Source: an uncultured Parabacteroides sp.
Lineage (GTDB): Bacteria; Bacteroidota; Bacteroidia; Bacteroidales; Tannerellaceae
Assembly: GCA_900552465.1 (NCBI GenBank)
Contig: URZO01000001.1
Coordinates: forward strand, 141,973 to 205,972
Length of the DNA: 64,000 nucleotides
Reading direction: 5' to 3'
Shown: positions 26,898-35,868 of the stretch, one piece after another
Layout: each line of letters opens with the position of its first letter
Numbering within the stretch: the stretch's first letter is position 1
Made by a program: the position numbers and the translations under genes
The notes under the pieces: model-generated
The model's input: only the letters and a program-made list of their open reading frames with translations
Told to the model about the DNA's origin: nothing
The model's database searches: none

Positions 26898-27785
26898 TCA
26901 TCCTTTCTTCATCTTCTTATACTCCCTCGGCGGCATCCCCATCACCTTGCTGAAGAGGCGGGAGAAGTAATACGTGTCCTCGATGCCGATCTTATAGCAG
27001 ATCTGGTTTACCTTCATATCCGTGAAGTCCAGTAGTTGACAGGCCTGCTGGATCTTCAGCTGGTTGAAATAGGCGAGGGGGGCATAGCCTGTCCGCTGGC
27101 TGAACAGGGCGGAGAAGTGGGAGGTGGAATAGCCCGTGTGGTCGGCGATCTCCTGTAAGGTCAGTTTCTTTTCGATGTTTTCCTTCATGAAATGGATAGC
27201 AGCCGTGACGATGTCGTTCTTCTCCGTTTCGTTGTGGGCGGCGTCCCGGTATTGTTGCAGGTAACGGAGTGTCCCGAGATAGTGGTAGAAGATGGAGGAT
27301 GCATACAGCAGGTTCTCGTGGCTGTAGCCCATTTCGAGTGTCCGGAATATCTCCTCGAACATGTCGATACGGTTGCTGATGCGCGAGTGTACGCCCGGCT
27401 TGACCTCTACCGGGCGGGTATATTGCCGTGCGAAGTGCGAAGCCAGTTTCCCCTTGAAGTGTATCCAGTAGATTGTCCAGGGATCTGCTTCATTTGCTCC
27501 GTAGGCATGCGGTTTCCCTGCCGGAAGGATGAAGTATTGGTTGGCAGTCACGGGGTGTTCCTGTCCTTCCGTCCGGTACCAGCCGGAACCTTCCGTGCAG
27601 TATATAAAGACAAACTGGGAGATCGGTTCCTCGCGTTCGCGGAAGTGGTGCCAGGCTTTCGGGTAGTATCCGATGTCAGTGATATGCAGGATGGAAGAGA
27701 CAGGGTCTTCTTCCATCTCATGAATAATGGATTGTGGAAGGACAAGTGCCCGTTCACCGCTGAAACCGTCTTTTCTTTTGATCAT
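26898..27785 (-). CDS. AraC-family transcriptional regulator
   Basis: This is a sugar-responsive regulator with an N-terminal cupin-like sensing domain (EGQEHPVTANQYFILPAGKP, typical of AraC arm/cupin) and a C-terminal double HTH from about residue 195. The second HTH region contains YKIGIEDTYYFSRLFSKVMG and ends MPPREYKKM. The ATG at 27783-27785 is chosen because a -7 element lies 23 bp upstream; a further in-frame ATG at 27815 lies on that element. The gene is convergent with GH31 and divergent from the sugar-porter gene, so it may control the glycan module on both sides. Confidence 0.9.
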   Translation of the reverse strand: MIKRKDGFSGERALVLPQSIIHEMEEDPVSSILHITDIGYYPKAWHHFREREEPISQFVFIYCTEGSGWYRTEGQEHPVTANQYFILPAGKPHAYGANEADPWTIYWIHFKGKLASHFARQYTRPVEVKPGVHSRISNRIDMFEEIFRTLEMGYSHENLLYASSIFYHYLGTLRYLQQYRDAAHNETEKNDIVTAAIHFMKENIEKKLTLQEIADHTGYSTSHFSALFSQRTGYAPLAYFNQLKIQQACQLLDFTDMKVNQICYKIGIEDTYYFSRLFSKVMGMPPREYKKMKKG

Positions 27786-27808
27786 GGCTGGTCGATTTAA
27801 GAACTCTG

Positions 27809-27816
27809 CAAACATA
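27809..27816 (-). promoter_or_regulatory. -7 element of the AraC regulator gene
   Basis: On the minus strand TATGTTTG is an exact TAnnTTTG match, 23 bp upstream of the chosen start. The divergent sugar-porter gene shares this 132-bp region and has a one-mismatch -7 candidate, TTACTTTG, at 27885-27892. Confidence 0.6.
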
Positions 27817-27917
27817 CGATTAAAATCGGAAGATTGTCCATTATCATAGACTTTTTATCTATTTTCCATTTATGCGGAAGTCCTTTACTTTGCATTATAT
27901 CTTAATAACTAATTATC

Positions 27918-29291
27918 ATGAAGCAAACGACAGCCTATTTATTACTGATCTGCCTCGTCTCGGCGATGGGAGGATTGCTGTTTGGTTACGACTGGGTCGT
28001 GATCGGAGGAGCTAAAATCTTTTATGAACCCTTTTTCCAGCTGGAAGGTTCGGCCGCTCTGCGCGGGTGGGCGATGAGCAGTGCGTTGATCGGTTGCCTG
28101 GTAGGAGCCTTGCTGTCCGGGGCGTGGAGCGATCGCTACGGGCGTAAGAAGATGCTGGTTGCGGCGTCTTTCCTTTTTGTCGCTTCGGCTGTGGGGACCG
28201 GGGCGGTGGACAGCTTCCTCTGGTTTGTCGTCTACCGTATTATAGGAGGTTTCGGTATCGGTATTGCCTCCAATGTATCTCCGGTTTATATAGCCGAGGT
28301 GTCTCCCGCTTCCGTCCGCGGAAAGTTCGTTTCCCTCAACCAGTTGACGATCGTGTTAGGTATCCTGATGGCCCAATTGGCGAACTGGCAGATCGGGGAG
28401 CACTTTACGGCCGGCGGGGAAACGCTCAGTGCCGGGAGTATCGAATGGGCCTGGCGCTGGATGTTCTGGGCCGAGCTGATCCCCGCCGGATTATTCTTCA
28501 TCCTTTCCTTTGTGATTCCGGAAAGTCCCCGCTGGTTAGCTACGACCGGACGGACGGCCGAGGCCGGAAAAATCCTGGCGCGTGTAGGCGGAGCGGACTA
28601 TGCCCGGCAAACGCTTTCCGAGCTGGGACAGTTAAGCGGAGATAAGAAAGAGAAAGCCAACTGGGGAGCCTTGCTGCAACCCGGCGTGCGCGGTGTGTTG
28701 GTGATCGGGATCGTATTGGCCGTCTTCCAGCAGTGGTGCGGTATCAATGTGATCTTCAATTATGCGCACGAGATCTTCTCGGCTGCCGGTTACGCCGTGT
28801 CGGATGTCCTGATGAATATCGTGGTGACGGGCGTGACGAACGTGGTGTTTACGTTTGTCGCGATCTATACGGTGGACAAATGGGGGCGGCGTACGTTGAT
28901 GTTTGTCGGTTCGGCAGGGTTGGCGGTGATCTATGCGATCCTCGGAACCTGCTATTTCTTAGGGATAAGCGGCTGGCCGATGTTGTTGCTGGTCGTGCTG
29001 GCGATCGCCTGCTATGCGATGTCGCTGGCTCCGGTGGTCTGGGTGGTCCTTTCCGAGATATTCCCGGTCCGCATACGCGGGATGGCGATGGCGCTCTCCA
29101 CCTTCTTCCTTTGGGTGGCCTGCTTCCTGCTCACCTATACCTTCCCGCTTTTGAATGAGGCGGTCGGCGCTTCGGGCACCTTCTGGCTGTACGGCGGAAT
29201 CTGTCTGGCAGGTTTCCTCTTTATACGGGTGCGGCTTCCGGAGACCAAAGGGAAGACATTGGAAGAACTTGAAAAAGAATTAACGAAATAA
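27918..29291 (+). CDS. Sugar porter family MFS transporter
   Basis: This is an inner-membrane sugar:proton symporter of 457 residues, with about 12 membrane segments. Sugar-porter signatures are seen in order: GGLLFGYDWVVIGGA, DRYGRKKML, RIIGGFGIGIASNVSPVYIAE (the second signature, G-x-G-x-G with PxYxxE), PESPRWL, the QQWCGINVI motif that contacts sugar, DKWGRRTLM and a final PETKGKTLEELE. The closest named relatives are XylE/GalP-type transporters. It is transcribed divergently from the AraC gene and followed after 8 bp by the DUF5107 gene, so the imported sugar probably comes from the same glycan system. The actual sugar is unknown. Confidence 0.93.
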   Translation: MKQTTAYLLLICLVSAMGGLLFGYDWVVIGGAKIFYEPFFQLEGSAALRGWAMSSALIGCLVGALLSGAWSDRYGRKKMLVAASFLFVASAVGTGAVDSFLWFVVYRIIGGFGIGIASNVSPVYIAEVSPASVRGKFVSLNQLTIVLGILMAQLANWQIGEHFTAGGETLSAGSIEWAWRWMFWAELIPAGLFFILSFVIPESPRWLATTGRTAEAGKILARVGGADYARQTLSELGQLSGDKKEKANWGALLQPGVRGVLVIGIVLAVFQQWCGINVIFNYAHEIFSAAGYAVSDVLMNIVVTGVTNVVFTFVAIYTVDKWGRRTLMFVGSAGLAVIYAILGTCYFLGISGWPMLLLVVLAIACYAMSLAPVVWVVLSEIFPVRIRGMAMALSTFFLWVACFLLTYTFPLLNEAVGASGTFWLYGGICLAGFLFIRVRLPETKGKTLEELEKELTK

Positions 29292-29299
29292 CTTAGAAT

Positions 29300-32200
29300 A
29301 TGGCAGAGAATGTAAAAGTCTGGGAGGAAGATATCCTTCTCCCTACCTACGGCATTGGTAAACCGGAGAAGAACCCGATGTTCCTCGAGAAACGTGTTTA
29401 CCAGGGAAGCAGCGGGGTGGTATATCCGTATCCTGTGATTGAAAAGATTGAAGATACCTGCGAGGATAAGTCTTATCACGCCGTGTATCTGGAAAATGAA
29501 TACATAAAGGTGATGATCCTGCCGGAGTTGGGCGGACGCGTACAGATGGCCTACGATAAGATCAAGCAGCGTCATTTCATCTATTATAACCATGTGATCA
29601 AACCGGCGCTGGTTGGGCTGACCGGCCCCTGGATCTCCGGAGGCATCGAGTTCAACTGGCCGCAGCATCACCGTCCCAGCACCTTCCTCCCGGTGGACTA
29701 TTCGATCGAGAAGTGCCCCGACGGCAGCGTGGTTGTCTGGGTAAGCGAACGTGAGCGGATGTTCCACCAGAAAGGGATGGCGGGCTTTACCCTGCGCCCC
29801 GGGCGTGCCGTGCTGGAAATACAGGGCAAGGTCTATAACCCGACCCCCCTGCCGCAAACGTTCCTCTGGTGGGCGAACCCGGCGGTGGCGGTCAACGAGC
29901 ATTACCAGTCTGTCTTCCCCGGCGATGTCAACGCCGTGTTCGATCATGGCAAACGCGATGTCTCCCGCTATCCGGTTGCGACCGGGACCTATTATAAGAT
30001 GGACTATTCGGCAGGTGTCGACATCTCCCGTTATAAGAATATCCCGGTTCCGACCTCCTACATGGCTATCCGTTCCAACTATGACTTTGTCGGCGGTTAC
30101 GAGAACGATACCCGTGCCGGTGTCCTGCATGTCGCCAACCACCACATCTCCCCCGGTAAGAAGCAATGGACCTGGGGAAACGGTGATTTCGGGCAGGCCT
30201 GGGACCGTAACCTGACGGATGCCGACGGCCCTTATATCGAACTGATGACCGGCGTCTATACCGACAACCAGCCCGATTTCACCTGGCTGCAACCCTACGA
30301 GGAAAAGACCTTTACACAGTATTTTATGCCCTACCGGGAGTTGGGAGTTGTCAAGAACGCCTCCTCCGACCTGCTGATGAATATCGAACCGGAAGGGGAA
30401 ACGCTCCGTCTGAAGATCTTTGCCACTTCGGTACAAAAAGGATTGCATGTCGTAGTCACCAAAGCCGGAGAAACGCTACTCGATGTCGTCCGCGACGTCA
30501 CTCCGGAAGCAATCCTGGAAGAATTACTCCCAAGGGTAGAATTTACAGGCTTAAGGGTAGCGGTCTATACCCTTAAGGGTAAACTACTCTTCTCTTGGGA
30601 GCAGGAGCCCGATGAAATCAAGGAAGTTCCCGAACCGGCAAAAGCCGCCCTCGACCCGAAAGAGATTAGGACGACGGAACAGCTCTATCTGACCGGTCTT
30701 CATCTTGAACAATACCGTCATGCGACCTATTCCGCTACCGATTATTATGAAGAGGCGCTCCGTCGTGACCCCAGCGATGTCCGGAACAACAATGCGATGG
30801 GCCTGTGGCTGATCCGCAAGGGGCAGTTCGCCAAAGCCGAGCCCTATCTGCGCCGGGCGGTGAAGACGCTGACCGAAAGGAATCCGAATCCCTATGACGG
30901 CGAGCCGTTGTATAACCTCGGGCTCTCCCTGAAATATCAAGGCAAGGCGGATGAGGCGTATGCGTCTTTCTATAAAGCCTGTTGGAATGCCGCCTGGCAG
31001 GATGCCGGATATTATTCGCTGGCACAACTCTCCGCCGCAAAAGGGAACTGGGAAGATGCGTTGTACGAGATAGATAAATCCCTGCTCCGTAACTGGCATA
31101 ACCTGCGCGGCCGCCATCTGAAAGCGGTTGTCCTCCGTCATCTCGGACGCACGGATGAAGCGCTTGCCCTGATCCGGGAATCACTGGCCATCGACCGCTT
31201 CAACTTCGGTTGCAGCTTTGAAGAATATTTGCTGACGGAGAAGAAAGAGGTGCTGGACGACCTGATCGTCCGGATGCGTCCGGAAGGTCATAACTATGAG
31301 GAGTTGGCTCTCGATTATGCTTCCGCCGGCTGTTGGGAAGAAGCCTTGAAGGTGGTTGAGGTGGCTTGCAAAGCGGTGACGTCGGGACGCACCATGCTCT
31401 ATTATTATAAGAGTTGGTTCCTGATTTCATCAGGTCGTATGAGGGATGCGGAAATGGCGATCTGCATCGCCGAACATCAACCGGCCGACTGCTGTTTCCC
31501 GAATGCCCTCGAAGCGATCCTCGCGTTGCAGGCCGTGACCCGCTTTACCGAAACGACTCCCAAAGCGCATTATTACCTGGGAAACCTGTGGTACGACAAA
31601 CGCCAGTATCCGGAGGCGATTGCCGAATGGGAGAAATCGATCGAACTGGATGATACTTTCCCGACAGTCCTACGCAACCTGTCGCTGGCCTATTTCAATA
31701 AGTCAGGCAAGCAGCAAGAGGCTGTAGAGTTGCTCGAAAGAGCCTTCAGGCTGGATGTACGGGATGCCCGCATTTTGATGGAGCTGGATCAGCTGTACAA
31801 ACGCCTGAACCGTCCCCATGCCGATCGGCTGGCATTGCTGGATCAGCATAAAAAGGTTGCTTTCTCCCGTGACGACCTCTATCTGGAATATGTCACCCTG
31901 CTCAATCAACTGGGACGCTACGAGGAGGCGATCCGCATGATCGACGCCCGTCGCTTCCATCCTTGGGAAGGAGGCGAGGGGAAAGTGCCCGCCCAATATC
32001 AGCTGGCGCGTGTCGAGCTGGTGAAAGCCTGCCTGAAAGCAGGGGAGAACGAAAAAGCATTAACACTGATCGAAGAATGTTTCGTCTATCCCCATAACCT
32101 GGGAGAAGGGAAGCTCTATGGAGCCCAAGAGAACGATTTCAATTATTATAAAGCCTGTGCCCTGCAAGCAATGGGGCGTGAGGAGGAAGCGCGTGACCTG

Positions 32201-32599
32201 TTCCTGGCGGCAAGTATCGGTAATAGTCAGCCGGCGGCTGCCATGTATTACAACGACCAGAAACCGGATAAGATTTTCTATCAGGGACTGGCGCTCCGTA
32301 AGTTAGGACGTGAGGAGGAAGCCCGCAGCCGCTTCAACCGCCTGATCGACTTTGGGGAAAAGCATCTGTTCAATACCTTTAAGATGGATTATTTCGCTGT
32401 CTCCCTTCCCGATCTTCAGATCTGGGAGGATGACATGGACAAGAAGAACCGCATCCATTGCCACTACCTGATGGGCCTCGGGCACCTCGGTCTCGGCAAT
32501 AAGGAAAAAGCAGAAACCTGTTTTAGCATCGCCGCCGGAATGGACAACAACCACCAGGGCGTACAGATACACCGGCAGATGGTGAACGCATTGCTTTGA
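29300..32599 (+). CDS. DUF5107 and TPR-repeat protein
   Basis: This large (1099-residue) protein has no evident signal peptide. The first 350 residues match the DUF5107 type, with a galactose-mutarotase-like beta-rich composition: LPELGGRVQMAYDKIKQ, GGIEFNWPQHHRPSTF and ANHHISPGKKQWTWGNGDFG. From about residue 450 there are many TPR repeats (NAMGLWLIRKGQFAKAEPYL, YNLGLSLKYQGKADEAYASF, YYLGNLWYDKRQYPEAIAEW). The protein may bind or process a carbohydrate and scaffold other proteins. Bacteroidales genomes carry such proteins beside sugar transporters and AraC regulators, as here. Its biochemical activity is not known to me. Confidence 0.85.
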   Translation: MAENVKVWEEDILLPTYGIGKPEKNPMFLEKRVYQGSSGVVYPYPVIEKIEDTCEDKSYHAVYLENEYIKVMILPELGGRVQMAYDKIKQRHFIYYNHVIKPALVGLTGPWISGGIEFNWPQHHRPSTFLPVDYSIEKCPDGSVVVWVSERERMFHQKGMAGFTLRPGRAVLEIQGKVYNPTPLPQTFLWWANPAVAVNEHYQSVFPGDVNAVFDHGKRDVSRYPVATGTYYKMDYSAGVDISRYKNIPVPTSYMAIRSNYDFVGGYENDTRAGVLHVANHHISPGKKQWTWGNGDFGQAWDRNLTDADGPYIELMTGVYTDNQPDFTWLQPYEEKTFTQYFMPYRELGVVKNASSDLLMNIEPEGETLRLKIFATSVQKGLHVVVTKAGETLLDVVRDVTPEAILEELLPRVEFTGLRVAVYTLKGKLLFSWEQEPDEIKEVPEPAKAALDPKEIRTTEQLYLTGLHLEQYRHATYSATDYYEEALRRDPSDVRNNNAMGLWLIRKGQFAKAEPYLRRAVKTLTERNPNPYDGEPLYNLGLSLKYQGKADEAYASFYKACWNAAWQDAGYYSLAQLSAAKGNWEDALYEIDKSLLRNWHNLRGRHLKAVVLRHLGRTDEALALIRESLAIDRFNFGCSFEEYLLTEKKEVLDDLIVRMRPEGHNYEELALDYASAGCWEEALKVVEVACKAVTSGRTMLYYYKSWFLISSGRMRDAEMAICIAEHQPADCCFPNALEAILALQAVTRFTETTPKAHYYLGNLWYDKRQYPEAIAEWEKSIELDDTFPTVLRNLSLAYFNKSGKQQEAVELLERAFRLDVRDARILMELDQLYKRLNRPHADRLALLDQHKKVAFSRDDLYLEYVTLLNQLGRYEEAIRMIDARRFHPWEGGEGKVPAQYQLARVELVKACLKAGENEKALTLIEECFVYPHNLGEGKLYGAQENDFNYYKACALQAMGREEEARDLFLAASIGNSQPAAAMYYNDQKPDKIFYQGLALRKLGREEEARSRFNRLIDFGEKHLFNTFKMDYFAVSLPDLQIWEDDMDKKNRIHCHYLMGLGHLGLGNKEKAETCFSIAAGMDNNHQGVQIHRQMVNALL

Positions 32600-32964
32600 T
32601 GGGCAGTTGTTGGGGGGTAAATGGTGGTTTATGGTTGTGTTCATTTAATGGGGCAATGTCCCATGCCGCAGGCTCTCTTTTGCCGTTCGTTTCAACGAAC
32701 GGATGAATAAATGCCCGGCTTTGACGGATTCCTCTGTGGGTTTTAACCCCTTTAAAATATCTATAGGTCGCTGTTTATTAAAGGGGCTGAAGCCCACAGA
32801 GGAAGAGGCTTTGCCTCCAATCTTTAATACCGTTCGTTGAAACGAACGGCAAAAGAGAGCCTGCGGCACGAGGCTTGCCTCGTTTACTGATACCCCGTCA
32901 AATCATTATTTGCTCTTCTGTTAAAAACAACAACAAATCAATCACAAACAAACAATCAATCAGT
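32600..32964. repeat. Nested inverted-repeat element upstream of the VirE-like cluster
   Basis: No gene is seen in this 365-bp space. Arms of 38 bp at 32665-32702 and 32830-32867 are perfect inverted copies, and each arm itself contains CCGTTCGTTTCAACGAACGG or its complement, a hairpin. Inside them a second inverted pair of 25 bp (32731-32755 and 32778-32802; 22 of 25 alike) starts CCTCTGTGGG and ends CCCACAGAGG. Just outside are further small hairpins, including ACGAGGCTTGCCTCGT at 32868-32883. No transposase is present, so this looks like a non-autonomous palindromic element. Confidence 0.85.
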
Positions 32965-32999
32965 ATGAAAAAAAAATTGAAGCCGCCGGGTTGAACCGG

Positions 33000-33341
33000 A
33001 TGTTGCAAGAATTGGGAGAGATATCCGTGCAAGCAGAAAAGCTGTCGCACGAGTTGGCAAAACGCTGTAACCAAGTGAACCGCATCCTGGACCACGTGAC
33101 CCTGGAGGAAGATATGGAGTGGAAAGACCGGGTGGTCTTCCACGGGTCGACACACCAGTTTCTGGAACTCCTCGCACCGCTGATCAAAAGCAAACATTGC
33201 AAGGTAGACGGCAAACACAACCGCGAAGCCTTTCTTCGCGCCCTCGACGAGGTGATCAAAGTCTGCCCCGAAGAGGGAAAAGATTACCTGAAATTTACCA
33301 GTTTATTGGATGCCGCAAAACGCCACATTTCAGAGGAATAA
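33000..33341 (+). CDS. Small conserved-type hypothetical protein; 5' end displaced by an A9 run
   Basis: This is a 113-residue, mostly helical, charged protein (SVQAEKLSHELAKRCNQVN, then KDRVVFHGSTHQFLELLAPL). No family is recognised. The frame begins at TTG 32991 or ATG 33000, neither with a good ribosome binding site. Upstream at 32965 an ATG followed by nine A bases opens a frame that ends after nine codons. With one more A it would read MKKKIEAAGLNRMLQELGEI and join this protein. The natural N-terminus is therefore probably MKKKIEAAG, reached by transcriptional slippage, or lost by a one-base deletion. It precedes the VirE-like gene by 115 bp. Confidence 0.6.
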   Translation: MLQELGEISVQAEKLSHELAKRCNQVNRILDHVTLEEDMEWKDRVVFHGSTHQFLELLAPLIKSKHCKVDGKHNREAFLRALDEVIKVCPEEGKDYLKFTSLLDAAKRHISEE

Positions 33342-33402
33342 CCAACGGTACACTTTTTACTAATAAAGCGAAAAAGATGTGAGCCGCTCAGTTCATTATC
33401 CC

Positions 33403-33410
33403 TACATTTG
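33403..33410 (+). promoter_or_regulatory. -7 element of the VirE-like gene, followed by a 5' hairpin
   Basis: TACATTTG is an exact -7 match 46 bp upstream of the ATG at 33457. Right after it, AATGCCGA-ACGAG-TCGGCATT (33415-33435) forms an 8-bp stem that would sit at the extreme 5' end of the transcript, where such hairpins can stabilise mRNA or bind a regulator. Confidence 0.6.
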
Positions 33411-33456
33411 AACAAATGCCGAACGAGTCGGCATTCATCACACAAAACATGCCATT

Positions 33457-35649
33457 ATGGTACAAATTAGCGTCTTTATTATGTTTAAGAATTACCGGGG
33501 AGATAGGGCCCTGGTAGCCGTGTTAACCGAAATCAAGGCAGGCAGGTACGCCCCCGATGTCCGCAAACTCCGTCAATGTCTGGCCGATGGCGACAAGACG
33601 ACGGCCGAACGGATCAAGAAAGGGCTGCCTGCCTTTACCGTTTCAGCCCTCTACAACGGCAAACGCCTCAAAGAATGCCTGACCGGCTACAACCCTTTGC
33701 TGATCCTGGACCTCGACGGTCTGTCGGCGGCCGAGATCGAACGCCTGAGGGCATTGATCGAAGCGGCCCTTTACACCGTCGCCTGCTTCCTCAGTCCCGG
33801 TGGGGCGGGGTTGAAAGTGATTGTCTATGCGGCGGTCCGTATAGAACCTGTCCCCGAAAACCACCGCGTCATCTACGATACGATGAAAGCGTGGTACGAA
33901 ACGCTCCTGAACGTCGGAATCGACGCTTCGGGGAGCGATGCCGGGCGTCTGTGCTTCGTCTCGGACGACAGCGGGTTGTTCATCTCGCCCCGTTTCTCGG
34001 ACTGGCTGAACGACACCGGACAGTTGCCGGACGACATGCCCCTGCTGGACCCCGTCACCCCCCGCAAAGGGCCGGTGGTCCTAAGTGCCGCACAAGCCAT
34101 CCCCACGGAAGAAGCCCCTGCCGGGGAAAGACTGCCCCGCCTGTTTGCAAACGCACGTTCCCGTACTTCGCGCAAAGGCAAGTACGAGGACGGTAACCGG
34201 AATAACTATGTCTACCAGTTCGGCTGCCACTGTAACCGTCTGGGCATTTCGCAGGAAGAGACGGCGGCCTATTGCAACCGCAGTTTCCCCGACCTGCCCG
34301 GAGAGGAGATCGGGCAAGCCCTCGACAGTGCATACTCGCACCAGGAAGAGAAGGGGCAAGAAGAGAAGAAGACGGCGCGGCAGGACAGGAAAGTCGAGAA
34401 CATCTACCGTTACCTCACCGACCATTACACACTGCGCTACAACGTCGTGCGGAGCTTTGTGGAATGGCGGAAGAGGAAGGGGACGAAAGACTTCGCCCCG
34501 GTGACGGACTACTGGGAGAACTCCGTCTGGTGTGCCATGCATCTCGAAGGGATACAATGCCTGCAGAAAGATCTCCACAGCGTGATCCTTTCCGATTTCA
34601 GCCGCGAGTATAACCCGTTTACAGCCTATTTCAAAGGACTCCCCGCGTGGGACGGCGTGTCGGACCACATCGCGCGGTTGGCGGCGACGGTGACCACGGA
34701 TCGCCCCGACTACTGGCTGATGTGCCTCCGCAAGTGGCTGGTGGCGACAGTCGCTTGTGCCGTCAGCGAAAAGCAGGAGAACCACTCCGTCCTGCTGCTC
34801 AGCGGCGCGCAGGGGATCGGGAAGACAACCTGGTGCCGCCACCTCGTCCCCCCGTCCCTCTTGGGTTATGTCTATTCGGGTAATATCGACCCGTCGTCGA
34901 AAGACGCCCCGCTGTTGCTCTCGGACTGCTTCCTGATCATCCTCGACGAGCTGTCGGGACAGAGCCGCATGGAGCTGAACCGCCTCAAAGCAATGATCAC
35001 GAAAGACTCCGTGTACGAACGTCGTTCCTATGCCCGTAATGCAGAGACCTACACCCGCCGCGCCTCTTTCCTCGCCACGGTCAACGACAGCCAGGTGCTG
35101 ACCGACCGCACCGGCTCGCGCCGTTTCCTCTGCTTCGAGGCGCAGGGCATCGACTACGCCACGCCCGTCGACCATGCCGGCATCTATTCGCAGGCGCTGG
35201 CCCTCTATCGCAGCGGCTTCAAATTCTGGTTTTCCGGCACCGAGATCACCGAAATCAACCTCAACAACGAAGCCTTCCAACAGAGCAGCCCCGAAGAAGA
35301 ACTTTTCTACACCTACTTCCGCAAACCGGTTCGTTTCGAAGCACCCTCATACCTCTCAAGCAGCGAAATACTGGCCAAATTAGCCCTGTTTACACGGCTC
35401 TCGATTACAAGTATGAACGTCATCAATCTGGGAAAAATACTGAAAAAGGATGGATTTGAGCAGATAAGACGTCATGGGAAACGCCTTTATTCGGTCGTTG
35501 AGCTCACTTTTGACCAGGTAAAAGCGCATCAAATGGGAATATCTTCCAACCCTCCAAGTGAAAACGAGGCGACAGACAAAAACGCACAACAATCAGACTG
35601 TAAACAAGATACGCCTATAGAAGTCATCTTCCCCACTCTCCCGTTTTAG
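33457..35649 (+). CDS. VirE-family protein (BT4734-like N-terminal domain plus primase/helicase-like domain)
   Basis: This 730-residue protein has three parts. The N-terminal BT4734/VirE-N domain (about 1-190; LLILDLDGLSAAEIERL and SPGGAGLKVIVYA) resembles archaeo-eukaryotic primase-like folds. A linker with a primase C-terminal-like region (YEDGNRNNYVYQFGCHCNRLGISQEE) follows. The VirE/superfamily-3-like ATPase has Walker A GAQGIGKTTW near residue 450, then FLIILDELSG, and ATVNDSQVLTDRTGSRRFL as sensor and arginine region. Such proteins are thought to act on DNA in mobile or phage-like contexts. The neighbours (DUF4248, HU-like protein, peptidoglycan hydrolase, tiny peptide) recur with it in Bacteroidales. 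Its function here is unknown. Confidence 0.87.
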   Translation: MVQISVFIMFKNYRGDRALVAVLTEIKAGRYAPDVRKLRQCLADGDKTTAERIKKGLPAFTVSALYNGKRLKECLTGYNPLLILDLDGLSAAEIERLRALIEAALYTVACFLSPGGAGLKVIVYAAVRIEPVPENHRVIYDTMKAWYETLLNVGIDASGSDAGRLCFVSDDSGLFISPRFSDWLNDTGQLPDDMPLLDPVTPRKGPVVLSAAQAIPTEEAPAGERLPRLFANARSRTSRKGKYEDGNRNNYVYQFGCHCNRLGISQEETAAYCNRSFPDLPGEEIGQALDSAYSHQEEKGQEEKKTARQDRKVENIYRYLTDHYTLRYNVVRSFVEWRKRKGTKDFAPVTDYWENSVWCAMHLEGIQCLQKDLHSVILSDFSREYNPFTAYFKGLPAWDGVSDHIARLAATVTTDRPDYWLMCLRKWLVATVACAVSEKQENHSVLLLSGAQGIGKTTWCRHLVPPSLLGYVYSGNIDPSSKDAPLLLSDCFLIILDELSGQSRMELNRLKAMITKDSVYERRSYARNAETYTRRASFLATVNDSQVLTDRTGSRRFLCFEAQGIDYATPVDHAGIYSQALALYRSGFKFWFSGTEITEINLNNEAFQQSSPEEELFYTYFRKPVRFEAPSYLSSSEILAKLALFTRLSITSMNVINLGKILKKDGFEQIRRHGKRLYSVVELTFDQVKAHQMGISSNPPSENEATDKNAQQSDCKQDTPIEVIFPTLPF

Positions 35650-35653
35650 TTTT

Positions 35654-35801
35654 CGGGTGCCAGATGGTGCCAGATAAAATGCATTTCTGTAAACTTTTAA
35701 TTTAACGCGACATGACAGTTGCTCTATCCATAGCACACGTCAATCACTAAAAAAACAAAAGTTACGGAAAACGCTTTTTATCCGGCACCATCTGGCACCC
35801 G
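35654..35801. repeat. 26-bp inverted repeats with tandem GGTGCCAGAT
   Basis: Starting 5 bp after the VirE-like stop, an arm at 35654-35679 contains GGTGCCAGAT twice in tandem. Its complement lies at 35776-35801 (25 of 26 positions alike). The 96 bp between them have no gene. A hairpin of this size could be a transcription terminator, but the tandem decamer suggests a protein-binding or replication/processing site. Confidence 0.75.
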
Positions 35802-35868
35802 TCCCCCATTCCCGTCCGAAAAAAAACCGCCCCTGTCCGCGAAAATATGGGACGGGAGCGCTCTTATC

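Noticed and set aside
29135..30448. Minus-strand open frame of about 437 codons opposite the DUF5107 gene
   Set aside because: It is antisense to a gene with strong domain evidence and has no recognisable motif, signal peptide or promoter.
32665..32883. Complete insertion sequence
   Set aside because: No transposase frame lies between or next to the inverted repeats; the element is too short to be autonomous.
34081..35280. Minus-strand open frame of about 399 codons opposite the VirE-like gene
   Set aside because: It is in the shadow of the ATPase domain with its Walker motifs, and its composition is only a reflection of that gene.
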